From an uncultured Clostridia bacterium (GTDB lineage: Bacteria; Bacillota; Clostridia; Christensenellales; Aristaeellaceae): a stretch of DNA of 58,826 bases. The position numbers and the translations under genes are program-made. Below, one piece after another: positions 16,562-25,686 of the stretch. The DNA lies in assembly GCA_947166705.1 (NCBI GenBank), contig CAMVFE010000010.1:1-58826 (forward strand), written 5' to 3'. A model generated the notes under the pieces. The model made no database searches. It had not been told where the DNA came from and was given only the letters and a program-made list of their open reading frames with translations. Numbering within the stretch: the first letter of the stretch is position 1; each line of letters begins with the position of its first letter.

Positions 16562-19030
16562 ATGAAGGCTGTTTCTCTCAACGGTTCCTGGCAGATGAGA
16601 TGCACGGAGGAAAAGGACTGGCACGATGCCGTGGTTCCGGGTACGGTTTACACGGATCTGCTCAGGGACGGGCTTATGGAGGACCCCTTCTGGCGGGAAA
16701 ACGAGCGGAAGGCCTTTGACCTGATGCAGAAGGATTATGAATACAGGAGGACCTTTACGCTGGACGGGGATATGCTGGGCGCGGACGCGGCCATCCTGCG
16801 CTGTGAGGGACTGGATACGCTCTGCCATATTTACCTGAACGGGGAAAAGCTGGCGGACGCGGACAACATGCACCGGACGTGGGAATGGGAAGCTCTGGGC
16901 CTGCTGCGGCCGGGCGAGAATGAAATCCGCGTCCTGTTCGATTCCCCCCTGAAGTACATTGCCGCGGAGAATGAAAAACGCCCCTGCTGGCAGAGCACGG
17001 ACGGAACGCCCGGATTCCCGCATATCCGGAAGACGCACTGCCAGTTCGGCTGGGACTGGGGTCCCAGGCTTCCCGACGCGGGAATCTGGCGGGATATCAC
17101 CCTGCTGTTTGTCACCGGGGGCCGGGTGCCGGACGTCCTGGTCATGCAGGAACACGAGGCCGGAAAAGTGACGCTGAAGATCGCCCCCGAAATGGAACTG
17201 AAGGGGAATCTGAAGAGCGTGGAGACCCGGATCGAGGTGACCTCGCCGGATGGCAGAACCTATCCGGCGGACGAAGCCGGCACGGTGGTTATCGACGATC
17301 CGCAGCTCTGGTGGCCTTCCGGATACGGCGCGCAGCCCCTTTACACGGTATCCGTCACCCTGTGGGTGAACGGACGGGAGGAGGACCGCTGGGTCCGCCG
17401 AATCGGGCTGAGAACGATGACGGTATCCCGGGAGAAGCAGGAGGACGGCGAGGAATTCTGCCATGTTGTGAACGGCGTGAAGGTCTTCGCGATGGGCGGG
17501 GACTACATTCCGGAGGACAACCTTTTCGGAAGGCTCACGCCGGAGCGCACGCGGCGCCTGCTTGAGGACGCGAAGCTGGCCAACTTCAACGCCGTCCGCG
17601 TATGGGGAGGCGGCTACTATCCGCCGGACTGGTTCTATGACGCGTGCGACGAGCTGGGCCTGATGGTCTGGCAGGACTTCATGTTCGCCTGCGCGTACTA
17701 CGATCTGACGGACAGCTTTGAGGAGAGCATCATTGCCGAGGCGTCGGACAATATCCGGCGGCTTCGCCATCACGCCTCCCTCGCGCTGCTGTGCGGAAAC
17801 AACGAAATGGAGGAGTTCCACTATTTCCCGATCGCGGCGGAGTTCCGGGAGGGAAAGACCGACCGCACCCTGGCCAGGCCTTCCCATCACGCGGACTATA
17901 TCAAGATGTTTGAATACATCCTGCCGAAGCTGGTCCGGGAATACGCGCCGCAGACCTATTACTGGCCAAGCTCTCCCTCCTCCGGAGGAAGCTTTGACGA
18001 TCCGCAGGATCCTTCCCGGGGCGATGTCCACTACTGGGATGTATGGCACGGGGAGAAACCCTTTACGGACTACCGTACCCATCGTTTCCGCTACGTCAGC
18101 GAGTTCGGCTTCCAGTCCTTCCCCTCGCTGCCCACCGTGGAAAGCTTTACGCTGCCGGGGGACCGGAACATCTTCTCCCGGGTGATGGAGCGCCATCAGC
18201 GCAACAAATCCGCCAACGGGAAGATCCTCAGCTATGTGAGCCAGACCTATCGGTATCCGAAGGATTTCGACCACCTGCTGTACTGCTCCCAGCTGCTTCA
18301 GGCGGACGCGATCCGGTGCGGCGTCGAACACTGGCGGCGGGACCGGGAATACTGCAAAGGAACCATTATCTGGCAGCTGAACGACTGCTGGCCTGTCGCC
18401 TCCTGGGCTTCCATCGACTACTTCGGCCGGTGGAAGGCGCTGCATTATGCCGCGAAGCGCTTCTTTGCGCCGGTGCTGCTTTCATGCGAGGAACGCGGCG
18501 AAGTGGATCAGAATCCGCATATCAACGAATTCCATCCCGCGCCGATCGAATGCGGAGCCCGGCTGTGCCTGAGCAACGAAAGCCTGAACCCCGTAAGCGG
18601 AGAGGTCGTCTGGTCGCTGCGGCACGCGGACGGCTCCGTGATCCGGGAGGGACGGGAGAAGGCGGCCGCCGGGGCTCTGACGTCCATGTGGCTGGAAAAC
18701 CTCATCTTCCCGGAGGCCAGCGTGACCGGAGACTATTTCAGCTACAGCTTCACTGCGGAGGACGGAAGCATTTCCTCGGGAAGCGTGCTGTTCTGTGCGC
18801 CGAAGCACTTTGAGTGGGTGAATCCCGGCCTCACGGTGCGGCGGGAGGGAGACGAGCTGATCGTGGCCGCCTCGGCCTTCGCGAAGTCCATTGAGATCCG
18901 CAGCGAGGATCCGGATCTCCTGCTGAGCGATAATTACTTCGACATGAATCCCGGAGAAAGGCGCGTTCGCATTCTGCGGGGCACGGCGGAGAATCCCTCC
19001 GTCCGGAGCGTTTACGATATGGCGGACTGA
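16562..19030 (+). CDS. Beta-mannosidase, glycoside hydrolase family 2
   Basis: The product is 822 aa from the ATG at 16562 (MKAVSLNGSW), with GGAAGGCGGGG upstream; in-frame sequence from 16418 lacks family similarity. The beta domains include WHDAVVPGTVYTDL and GWDWGPRLPDAGIW, typical of GH2 beta-mannosidases. The acid/base is E415 in CGNNEMEE and the nucleophile E514 in YVSEFGFQSFP. VWGGGYYPPDWFYDACDELG fits the barrel. There is no signal peptide, so it should release beta-linked mannose from imported manno-oligosaccharides or N-glycan cores. It may work with the GH2 enzyme at 3526 and with UxuA at 36397. A bidirectional terminator follows. Confidence 0.92.
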   Translation: MKAVSLNGSWQMRCTEEKDWHDAVVPGTVYTDLLRDGLMEDPFWRENERKAFDLMQKDYEYRRTFTLDGDMLGADAAILRCEGLDTLCHIYLNGEKLADADNMHRTWEWEALGLLRPGENEIRVLFDSPLKYIAAENEKRPCWQSTDGTPGFPHIRKTHCQFGWDWGPRLPDAGIWRDITLLFVTGGRVPDVLVMQEHEAGKVTLKIAPEMELKGNLKSVETRIEVTSPDGRTYPADEAGTVVIDDPQLWWPSGYGAQPLYTVSVTLWVNGREEDRWVRRIGLRTMTVSREKQEDGEEFCHVVNGVKVFAMGGDYIPEDNLFGRLTPERTRRLLEDAKLANFNAVRVWGGGYYPPDWFYDACDELGLMVWQDFMFACAYYDLTDSFEESIIAEASDNIRRLRHHASLALLCGNNEMEEFHYFPIAAEFREGKTDRTLARPSHHADYIKMFEYILPKLVREYAPQTYYWPSSPSSGGSFDDPQDPSRGDVHYWDVWHGEKPFTDYRTHRFRYVSEFGFQSFPSLPTVESFTLPGDRNIFSRVMERHQRNKSANGKILSYVSQTYRYPKDFDHLLYCSQLLQADAIRCGVEHWRRDREYCKGTIIWQLNDCWPVASWASIDYFGRWKALHYAAKRFFAPVLLSCEERGEVDQNPHINEFHPAPIECGARLCLSNESLNPVSGEVVWSLRHADGSVIREGREKAAAGALTSMWLENLIFPEASVTGDYFSYSFTAEDGSISSGSVLFCAPKHFEWVNPGLTVRREGDELIVAASAFAKSIEIRSEDPDLLLSDNYFDMNPGERRVRILRGTAENPSVRSVYDMAD

Positions 19031-19100
19031 GCCGCCTGCGGCGGAGGCTGACGGGCGGACCCGGACTCCGCGGGAAAAGAAGCCGCTTTCAGGGACAAAA

Positions 19101-19138
19101 AAGCCTGCTTCGGATTTTTATCCGGAGCAGGCTTTTGC
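19101..19138. terminator. Bidirectional terminator between beta-mannosidase and birA
   Basis: A 15-bp stem with one G-U pair (19101-19115 with 19120-19134) closes a TTTT loop, with A-runs before and T-runs after. It serves the plus-strand beta-mannosidase and the minus-strand bioY-birA unit. Confidence 0.88.
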
Positions 19139-19175
19139 ATATATCGGGAAGCAGACGGATCAGCCGGCGCGGGAA

Positions 19176-20144
19176 TCAGAACCGAATGCTGATCTCCCCC
19201 GAATGAAGGAGACGGACGGAGCCGTCAGCCATGCGCACGCGCAGGGAATAGTCCGGCGCAAGCTCCAGCGCCTCGGCGGGTAGCGGCTCCTTCCCCGGCT
19301 CCAGCACGCGGATGGGACGGCCCAGCACGACGGAGCGCCGGCGGTAGGACTCGAAGAGCGCAGGATCATCCGGCCGGGCGGAATACGCCATCAGCCGGTC
19401 CAGCACGCCGGCGGCCAGCCTGTTCCGCAGATCCGGAACTGGCGCGTCGCCGAAGACGGCGCCGGCCGTATCCCGGATATCCTCCGGAAAGTCTCCCGCG
19501 GGAACCCGGGTATTGATTCCGATTCCGACAATCATATAGCTGAGGCGGCCGGATTCAAGATCCAGGCCGGCTTCGGTCAGAATGCCGCAGACCTTCCGTC
19601 CGCCGAGAAAGAGATCGTTGACCCACTTGATGCCGACCCGGACATCGGCCAGGGATTCGATGGCCTCGGCCGCGGCAACCGCGGCGCAGGCCGTGAAGCG
19701 CACCGCTTCGGAGGCCTTCAGCGACGGCCGGAGCAGCAGGCTCAGGTAGATCCCGGAGCCGGAGGGGGAATAGAAGCTGCGTCCCAGACGCCCGCGTCCC
19801 GCTGTCTGGCTGCCGGCGACCAGCGCCAGACCCTCCGGAGCATCCTCCAGCGCGAGCTGCTTCAGAACCGTATTCGTTGAGGAGATGACCGGATAAAAGC
19901 GGACATCCAGGCCGGGGCGGGTCAGGAAGCGCCGGATTCCCTCCGCGGAGAGCACGTCATGGCCGCCGTTGAGCCGGTGCCCCTTTCGGGGAACGGATTC
20001 AATCGGCCAGCCTTCCTGCCTGAGGCGGGAAACCGCCTTCCAGACGGCGGAGCGGGTCACGCCCAGCCCGGCGGCGAGATCGCCCCCGGAAATAAAATCA
20101 CCGGGCGCGCGGGAAAGGGCGGCAAGAACTTCTTCCCGAATCAT
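19176..20144 (-). CDS. birA: Bifunctional biotin ligase and biotin operon repressor
   Basis: The product is 322 aa. Residues 1-60 form a winged HTH (GDLAAGLGVTRSAVWKAVSRLR). The ligase core has SSTNTVLKQL, the adenylate loop AGRGRLGRSFYSPSG and the catalytic KWVNDLFLGGRKVCGIL, then a C-terminal SH3-like domain. It makes biotinyl-AMP and attaches biotin to carboxylase carrier proteins. With the HTH it should also repress when loaded with biotinyl-AMP. It lies 52 bp behind bioY on the same strand, downstream of a perfect BirA operator at 20787-20817, so it probably controls its own expression and biotin uptake together. Confidence 0.94.
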   Translation of the reverse strand: MIREEVLAALSRAPGDFISGGDLAAGLGVTRSAVWKAVSRLRQEGWPIESVPRKGHRLNGGHDVLSAEGIRRFLTRPGLDVRFYPVISSTNTVLKQLALEDAPEGLALVAGSQTAGRGRLGRSFYSPSGSGIYLSLLLRPSLKASEAVRFTACAAVAAAEAIESLADVRVGIKWVNDLFLGGRKVCGILTEAGLDLESGRLSYMIVGIGINTRVPAGDFPEDIRDTAGAVFGDAPVPDLRNRLAAGVLDRLMAYSARPDDPALFESYRRRSVVLGRPIRVLEPGKEPLPAEALELAPDYSLRVRMADGSVRLLHSGEISIRF

Positions 20145-20196
20145 GGCAAAACCTCCGAAGACGCGTCGGGGAGGGAAAGGCTGCCGGGGACGTGCC

Positions 20197-20730
20197 TCAG
20201 ATCCTGCCGTGCAGGCGGCGAGCCAGGAAAACCGCCAGGCCGGCCTTGACCGCGTCCGGAATCAGATAGGGCAGGACGCAGAGGCTGAGGGCGGTGCCCA
20301 GGGAAACGGGACCGGACGGAGCGCTGTAGACCAGCATGAACCAGACCGTTCCGAAGGCATAGCAGAGCAGGATTCCTGCCGCCATGGCCAGCAGAAGGGG
20401 AAGCCAGGAATCCTTCCATCTGCGGGCGGCCAGGCCGACCACCAGAGCGGTCAGGACAAAACCCAGAATGTACCCGCCTGTGGGACCGAGCAGGACGCCG
20501 GGACCGCCCCGGAATCCCGAAAAAACGGGAACGCCCAGGGCGCCGAGCAGAATATACGCGGCGACGGCGGCAGTACCGATCCGCGGCCCCAGCAGAGCCG
20601 CAGTCAGGCAGACCGCGAAGGTCTGCAGCGTAAAGGGGATGACCGTGGGGATAGAGATCCAGGAGCAGATCGCAATCAGCGCGATGCTGACCGCCGCCCG
20701 GGCAAGGTCACGGACAGAAAGGCCGGACAA
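20197..20730 (-). CDS. bioY: Biotin transporter BioY (ECF S component)
   Basis: The product is 177 aa with six predicted helices. Family residues include TVIPFTLQTFAVCLTAALLG and GPTGGYILGF, the BioY core that binds biotin in the membrane. Biosynthesis genes are not in view, so the cell may rely on uptake. The start is a TTG at 20730, with GGGAGG 8 nt upstream; the nearby ATG is out of frame. The energising ECF module genes are not adjacent, suggesting shared EcfA/A'/T as in group II ECF systems. Transcription starts from the operator-promoter at 20764-20817. Confidence 0.93.
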   Translation of the reverse strand: MSGLSVRDLARAAVSIALIAICSWISIPTVIPFTLQTFAVCLTAALLGPRIGTAAVAAYILLGALGVPVFSGFRGGPGVLLGPTGGYILGFVLTALVVGLAARRWKDSWLPLLLAMAAGILLCYAFGTVWFMLVYSAPSGPVSLGTALSLCVLPYLIPDAVKAGLAVFLARRLHGRI

Positions 20731-20763
20731 AAAGCATTCCTCCCGAAAAAGATTTCGGGAGAC

Positions 20764-20817
20764 AGCATAGCATCCCTGCCGGGAAATGTCAACCTGATTA
20801 AGGGAAAACGGTTGACA
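20764..20817 (-). promoter_or_regulatory. bioY-birA promoter with BirA operator
   Basis: On the minus strand TTGACA (20787-20792), a 17-bp spacer and TATGCT (20764-20769) form the promoter. Overlapping the -35 box is an inverted repeat with TGTCAACC at 20787-20794 and GGTTGACA at 20810-20817, separated by exactly 15 bp. This is the classical BirA box geometry. Transcripts would start near 20757, inside a small 8-bp hairpin (20741-20760) that also covers part of the bioY ribosome site. Confidence 0.92.
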
Positions 20818-20835
20818 ATTAACGGAGCCGCGCCC

Positions 20836-20869
20836 AACAAAGAAGGCAGGCCGCAGGACGCGGACTGCC
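20836..20869 (-). terminator. Terminator of the HPt gene unit
   Basis: On the minus strand a 10-bp stem with one mismatch (20860-20869 with 20845-20854) is followed by TTCTTTGTT. It lies about 35 bp after the HPt stop codon. Confidence 0.65.
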
Positions 20870-20902
20870 GATTAATCAGCTTCGGAAGCGCGGCGGAAGG
20901 AA

Positions 20903-21241
20903 TCAGAGAAGGGCGTCCAGCTCGGCCTTCCGGGCGGAAAGCTCCTCGAGCAGCGGCGTATAATCCGTATCCGTACGGGCGCGGAGAAGCTCCGTGATCT
21001 CCTGAACGGGACGGCTGAGGGGCGTCAGGGACAGGTTCGCGTAAACGCCCTTCAGCGCATGGGCCAGTTCAAAGGCCCGGTCCAGATCCTTCGCGGCGAT
21101 GGCCTCCTTCAGATCCTCCACATGACGGTCTCCCTTCAGGGCGGCAAAGAGGCCCAGGTAGAAGGATTCCATGTTCATGCAGCGGCGCAGGCCGTCATCC
21201 ACATCCGCGCCGAAGGCACGGAGCGCGTCGAGAGTAATCAT
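20903..21241 (-). CDS. Histidine phosphotransfer (HPt) domain protein
   Basis: The product is 112 aa from the ATG at 21241, with AGGAGG 9 nt upstream; a GTG six bases earlier is too close to that site. The helical HPt motif is FELAHALKGVYANLSL, with the phosphorylatable His in AHALKG near residue 60. Such proteins relay phosphate between receiver domains. It lies 54 bp behind the REC/GGDEF-like/EAL gene on the same strand. The receiver of that protein is the obvious partner, but no sensor kinase is nearby. Confidence 0.85.
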   Translation of the reverse strand: MITLDALRAFGADVDDGLRRCMNMESFYLGLFAALKGDRHVEDLKEAIAAKDLDRAFELAHALKGVYANLSLTPLSRPVQEITELLRARTDTDYTPLLEELSARKAELDALL

Positions 21242-21295
21242 GTTCACATACCTCCTGAATCAACCGGTCCAAAGGGCTGAAAGGGAAAGCCGGAA

Positions 21296-22993
21296 TCATC
21301 TCCGGGCGGCAAGCTCCCGCTCGATCAGACGGTCAAACTCCTCCGGCGGAAGCGGCCTTGAGAAATAGAATCCCTGAATGATGTCGCAGCCCGCGTCCTT
21401 CAGCAGGGCGTACTGCTGCTCCGTCTCAACGCCCTCGGCAATCACCGGAACGGACAGGAAGCGGGCGATCTCCAGCATCAGCTTCACGATATGGAGATCC
21501 TTTTCGCTGGAGGCGATGTTGTGAATGAACCCCATATCCAGCTTCAGGGCATCCATCGGCAGGGAGGTGAGCATATTGAGGGAGGAATAGCCGGAGCCGA
21601 AATCGTCCATCTCCACACGGAAGCCCGCTTCGCGAAGCCTCCCTACGGTTTCAACGAGATTGAAGCGCTGATTCGTATAGGCGGATTCCGTGATTTCCAG
21701 AAGCAGGTCGGAAGGGGAAAGCCCGTTCAGGCGGAGAACCTCCTGCAGGCGGCTTTCCAGATCCGGATGGAAAAGATCCACCCGGGATACGTTGACGGAA
21801 ACGGGAAGGGAAAAACCGAAGCGGTCCCGCCAGGAACGGATCTGGGCGGCGGCCTGCGTCCAGACGAAATGATCCAGCCGGGAGATGAGCCCGTTGTCCT
21901 CAAAAAGGGGAATAAACTCCGAGGGGGAAATGGCCCCGTGCACCGGATGGAACCAGCGCACCAGCGCCTCCGCGCTGGAAAGGACCGGCCGGGCGCCCTG
22001 GATGTGATACTTCGGCTGAAATACAACCCGGAACTGGCCGGAGCTCAGCGCGGAATCCATCTCCGAGAGCAGGCGGCCGTCATGCAGCTCCTTTTCGTGC
22101 AGGGCGTTGTCATAATAGGCGCACTCCGTGGCATACCTTCCCCGAAGCCGCCCGCAGGCCGCGCCGGCCCGGTCGAAGCGCTGCTCCAGGGAAACGGAGG
22201 AATCCACCTGCGGATAGATGCCCACCCGGACGGTGATTTTCTTGCTTCCCAGGCGTTCCCCCAGCGAGGCGAGGGCGGGCAGGAGGGAGGACTCATAATC
22301 CTCCCGGTGATGCAGATAAAGGCAGAAATTATCGGAACCGCTGCGGCAGGCCAGGCCCTCCTTCTCCCCCTGGAAGCGGCCGATGACATCCGCGACGGAG
22401 CGGAGCAGGCGGTCGCCCAGGGACCGGCCGTAGAGCTCGTTGATCAGATGGAAACGGTTGATATTGATGACCACGGCATCCATGGACTGCCCGGATTCGT
22501 AGCGGTCCCGGAGGCGGGCGTACTGCAGAAAGAAATCATGCGTATACAGCCCGGTCAGGGCATCGCGCTCCGTCTCCCGGATGATCTGCCTGTCCTCGGC
22601 CAGCTCGATGGCCCGGTTGACCCGGGCAGCGACGACCTCCGGCACATAGGGCTTGGGAATGAAATCGACGGCGCCAAGCTGCAGGCTTTCCACCTCCGCC
22701 ACATTCTCCGAGGTCAGAACGATCACGGGAATGCGGCGGAGCAACGGATCCGCCTGCAGGGTGCGAAGCACCTCATAGCCGCCCATGACCGGCATCAGCA
22801 GGTCCAGCAGCACCAGGCTTAGACGCTGCCCGTGGTCGCGGAGGACATCCAGGGCCTCCTGGCCGTTGGACGCGTGAAAAACATCATGATCCCTTCCGAT
22901 AATATTGGCCATGATCTGCCGGCTGACCTGATCGTCATCCACGAGCAGGACATTCCGCCGCATTCCCTGGCCGCGCCTGTATACTTCCTGCAT
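21296..22993 (-). CDS. Response regulator with degenerate GGDEF and intact EAL domain (c-di-GMP phosphodiesterase)
   Basis: The product is 565 aa. The receiver (about 10-130) has VDDDQ, phospho-acceptor Asp in LVLLDLLMP and the switch Lys in PKPY. A GGDEF-fold domain follows (about 140-290) but its signature is SGSDNF, so cyclase activity is unlikely. The EAL domain (about 305-560) keeps EALVRW, NVSR, EITESAY, DDFGSGYSSL, KLD, AEGVET and QGFYFSRP, all the metal and catalytic residues of an active phosphodiesterase. It should lower c-di-GMP when phosphorylated. It is placed between glyS and the HPt gene, 53-54 bp from each. AAGGAG is 9 nt before the ATG. Confidence 0.92.
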   Translation of the reverse strand: MQEVYRRGQGMRRNVLLVDDDQVSRQIMANIIGRDHDVFHASNGQEALDVLRDHGQRLSLVLLDLLMPVMGGYEVLRTLQADPLLRRIPVIVLTSENVAEVESLQLGAVDFIPKPYVPEVVAARVNRAIELAEDRQIIRETERDALTGLYTHDFFLQYARLRDRYESGQSMDAVVININRFHLINELYGRSLGDRLLRSVADVIGRFQGEKEGLACRSGSDNFCLYLHHREDYESSLLPALASLGERLGSKKITVRVGIYPQVDSSVSLEQRFDRAGAACGRLRGRYATECAYYDNALHEKELHDGRLLSEMDSALSSGQFRVVFQPKYHIQGARPVLSSAEALVRWFHPVHGAISPSEFIPLFEDNGLISRLDHFVWTQAAAQIRSWRDRFGFSLPVSVNVSRVDLFHPDLESRLQEVLRLNGLSPSDLLLEITESAYTNQRFNLVETVGRLREAGFRVEMDDFGSGYSSLNMLTSLPMDALKLDMGFIHNIASSEKDLHIVKLMLEIARFLSVPVIAEGVETEQQYALLKDAGCDIIQGFYFSRPLPPEEFDRLIERELAARR

Positions 22994-23046
22994 GATCCAT
23001 TGCTCCTTATCAGAGACGGGAGAGGGATACTTCCGCGGGCTGCGGG

Positions 23047-24426
23047 TCAGAACCGCATTCTCTCCTCGATCCAGCCGCGGACATCCTTCAGCGGGATGCG
23101 GACCTGCTCCATGGTATCCCGGTCCCGGATGGTGACGGACTGCGTTTCCTCGGTTTCAAAATCCACGCAGATGGAGAAGGGCGTGCCGATTTCATCCTGA
23201 CGGCGGTACCGCTTGCCGATGGAGCCCGTTTCGTCGTATTCGACCGGGAAATATTTCGTCAGTTCGGCGTGAATTTCGGACGCCAGGGCGCCCAGCTTGT
23301 TCTTCTGCAGGGGAAGCACCGCGGCCTTGTAGGGCGCGAGGGCGGGGTGCAGATGCAGCACATTGCGGACATCTCCGCCCTCCAGCTCCTGCTCCTCATA
23401 GGCGTTGCAGAGGAAGGCGAGCAGCATTCTGTCCACCCCGAGGGAGGGCTCGATGCAGTAGGGGATATATTTTTCATTGGTCACGGGATCCAGGTATTCC
23501 ATGGTTTTTCCGGAATGATTCTGATGCTGGGTCAGGTCATAATCCGTCCGGTCCGCCACGCCCCAGAGCTCGCCCCAGCCGAAGGGGAAGAGGAACTCGA
23601 AATCCGTGGTGGCCTTGGAATAGAAAGCCAGCTTTTCGGGCTCGTGATCCCGGAGGCGGAGGCTTTCCTCCTTGATGCCCAGGGAGAGAAGCCAGTCCCG
23701 GCAGAAGGAGCGCCAGTAGTTGAACCACTCCAGGTCCTCCCCGGGCTTGCAGAAGAATTCAAGCTCCATCTGCTCAAACTCGCGGACGCGGAAGATAAAG
23801 TTGCCGGGGGTGATCTCATTGCGGAAGGATTTTCCGATCTGCGCAATGCCGGCGGGAAGCTTTTTCCGCGTCGTGCGCATCACGTTCTGGAAGTTGACGA
23901 AGATGCCCTGCGCCGTCTCCGGCCGGAGATAGATCTCATTGGCGGAGTCCTCGTTTACCCCCGCAAAGGTTTTGAACATCAGATTAAACTGACGGATGCC
24001 CGTAAAATCCTTTTTCCCGCAGACGGGGCAGACAATGTCGTGGGACTGGATGAAGGATTCGAGCTCCGCGTTCGTCCAGCCGTCCCCGGTTTCCTCACCC
24101 TTGGTGAAGTCCTCGATCAGCTTGTCCGCACGGAAGCGGGCCTTGCAGGCGCGGCAGTCCATCAGCGGATCATTGAACCCGCCCACATGGCCGCTGGCGA
24201 CCCAGACCTCCCGGTTCATCAGGATGGCCGAATCCAGCCCGGTATTGTACTTGCTTTCCTGGACGAACTTCTGCCACCAGGCCTTCTTGATATTGTTCTT
24301 CAGCTCCACGCCCAGCGGGCCGTAATCCCACGTGTTCGCCAGTCCGCCGTATATCTCCGAGCCGGCGAAAATAAATCCTCTGCCCTTGCAGAGCGCCACC
24401 AGCTTATCCATCGTCAGTTCCGCCAT
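23047..24426 (-). CDS. glyS: Glycine--tRNA ligase, single-chain type
   Basis: The product is 459 aa, the alpha2 homodimeric GlyRS. The start chosen is the ATG at 24426 ([18 protein letters not shown]) behind GGGAGGATGGCAGT. Class II motifs include [20 protein letters not shown] with [38 protein letters not shown] and the final [20 protein letters not shown]-containing insertion is typical. The C-terminal anticodon-binding domain ends in GWIEERMRF. It charges tRNA-Gly. Its own promoter lies at 24474-24502 and the leader is only about 40 nt, without a T-box. The signalling genes behind it may be read through from the same promoter. Confidence 0.96.
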   Translation of the reverse strand: MAELTMDKLVALCKGRGFIFAGSEIYGGLANTWDYGPLGVELKNNIKKAWWQKFVQESKYNTGLDSAILMNREVWVASGHVGGFNDPLMDCRACKARFRADKLIEDFTKGEETGDGWTNAELESFIQSHDIVCPVCGKKDFTGIRQFNLMFKTFAGVNEDSANEIYLRPETAQGIFVNFQNVMRTTRKKLPAGIAQIGKSFRNEITPGNFIFRVREFEQMELEFFCKPGEDLEWFNYWRSFCRDWLLSLGIKEESLRLRDHEPEKLAFYSKATTDFEFLFPFGWGELWGVADRTDYDLTQHQNHSGKTMEYLDPVTNEKYIPYCIEPSLGVDRMLLAFLCNAYEEQELEGGDVRNVLHLHPALAPYKAAVLPLQKNKLGALASEIHAELTKYFPVEYDETGSIGKRYRRQDEIGTPFSICVDFETEETQSVTIRDRDTMEQVRIPLKDVRGWIEERMRF

Positions 24427-24473
24427 ACTGCCATCCTCCCTGAAGCGTCTGAAATCAGTTTTTTCCATATGGT

Positions 24474-24502
24474 ATCTTAAAAGGGGGGCGTTTGTTTGTC
24501 AA
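24474..24502 (-). promoter_or_regulatory. glyS promoter
   Basis: On the minus strand TTGACA (24497-24502), a 17-bp spacer and TAAGAT (24474-24479) lie 48 bp before the glyS start. Confidence 0.82.
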
Positions 24503-24555
24503 GGAGAAGATTGGCGGACAGAGAGGAACGCTGCCCGGAGGAAACGGGGAGATGA

Positions 24556-24584
24556 TTGAAAGCGGGGGCGGTTTATGATAAGAT
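24556..24584 (+). promoter_or_regulatory. ftsY promoter
   Basis: TTGAAA (24556-24561), a 17-bp spacer and TAAGAT (24579-24584), divergent from the glyS promoter. It covers the first codons of the longest possible ftsY frame, so that frame's start cannot be the real one. Confidence 0.75.
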
Positions 24585-24669
24585 CAACGGCGGCGGTTTT
24601 CCGCGCGAAGAGGCGGCGGCCGCGGAGAAATCCGGTTCAAAATCGCAGACGACGGGGGAGATGAACACG

Positions 24670-25602
24670 GTGAGCGACGAAAAGAAAAGGAAAGGCCTTT
24701 TTGCGCGGCTGCGCGAGGGGCTGAGCAAAACCCGGGGCAGCATGACCGAGAAAGTGGACGAGATGGTCCGGGACCGGCGCAGGGTGGACGAGGATTTCTA
24801 CGAAGAGCTGGAGGATATCCTGGTCATGGCGGACTGCGGCATGAAAGCCACGACCGTCATCATCGGCGAGCTGAGGAAGCGGGTTGAGCAGCGCAGGGTG
24901 AAGGACGCGGCGGAAGCCCGGGAAATCCTGAAGGAAATCATGATCGAACAGATGGACGTCCCGCGGCCGCCGCTCCGGTGGCCGATGGTGATGCTGATGG
25001 TCGGGGTGAACGGCGTCGGAAAGACGACCACCATCGGGAAGCTGGCGCTGCGGTTCCAGAGCATCGGACGCCGCGTCATGCTGTGCGCGGGGGATACGTT
25101 CCGCGCCGCGGCGGCCGAGCAGCTGACCGTCTGGGCGGAGCGGGCGCGGGTGCCCATCGTGAAGCATGAGGAGGGGGCCGACCCCGCGGCCGTGGTATTT
25201 GACGCCATCCGGAGCGCAAAGGCACAGGGCGCTGATCTGCTGATCGTTGATACAGCCGGCAGGCTGCATAACAAGAAAAACCTGATGGACGAGCTGAACA
25301 AGATACGCAGGGTGATTGACCGGGAGTATCCGGAAGCGGATACCCGCTGCATCCTCGTGCTGGACGCCACCACGGGACAGAACGGGCTGCAGCAGGCGCG
25401 CGCCTTCAAGGAAACGGCGGAGATCGGAGGCATCATCCTGACCAAGCTGGACGGAACCGCTCGCGGCGGCATCGCGCTGGCCATCCGGCAGGAGCTGGAG
25501 GTGCCGGTCTGGTATGTCGGCGTGGGAGAAGGAATCGACGATCTGCAGCCCTTCCAGGCGAAGGATTTCGTGAACGCGCTGTTCGGCGACGGAGAAGACT
25601 GA
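24670..25602 (+). CDS. ftsY: Signal recognition particle receptor FtsY
   Basis: The product is about 310 aa. GGGGGAG lies 9 nt before the GTG at 24670 (start SDEKKRKGLFARL); an ATG at 24661 is too close to that site. The N domain holds LREGLSKTRG and EELEDILVMADCG. The G domain has G1 GVNGVGKTTTIGK near residue 112, AGDTFRAAAAEQL, VDTAGRLHNKK, TKLDGTARGG and GVGEGIDDLQPF. It docks SRP-ribosome complexes at the membrane. It lies upstream of secD and secF, giving a protein-export cluster, although secD has its own promoter. Confidence 0.95.
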   Translation: MSDEKKRKGLFARLREGLSKTRGSMTEKVDEMVRDRRRVDEDFYEELEDILVMADCGMKATTVIIGELRKRVEQRRVKDAAEAREILKEIMIEQMDVPRPPLRWPMVMLMVGVNGVGKTTTIGKLALRFQSIGRRVMLCAGDTFRAAAAEQLTVWAERARVPIVKHEEGADPAAVVFDAIRSAKAQGADLLIVDTAGRLHNKKNLMDELNKIRRVIDREYPEADTRCILVLDATTGQNGLQQARAFKETAEIGGIILTKLDGTARGGIALAIRQELEVPVWYVGVGEGIDDLQPFQAKDFVNALFGDGED

Positions 25603-25619
25603 GGCAGCCGGATAAAACC

Positions 25620-25648
25620 TTGACTTCTTTCGATCCGAAGGCTATAAT
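25620..25648 (+). promoter_or_regulatory. secDF promoter
   Basis: TTGACT (25620-25625), a 17-bp spacer and a perfect TATAAT (25643-25648), 38 bp before the secD start. Confidence 0.85.
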
Positions 25649-25686
25649 CATTTCATTGCGTTTACACAAAGGAGGATGTGTCTGCG

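Noticed and set aside
24427-24473. T-box or other riboswitch upstream of glyS, alaS-like or leuS
   Set aside because: The leaders after the identified promoters are about 30-85 nt and lack the T-box consensus and antiterminator.
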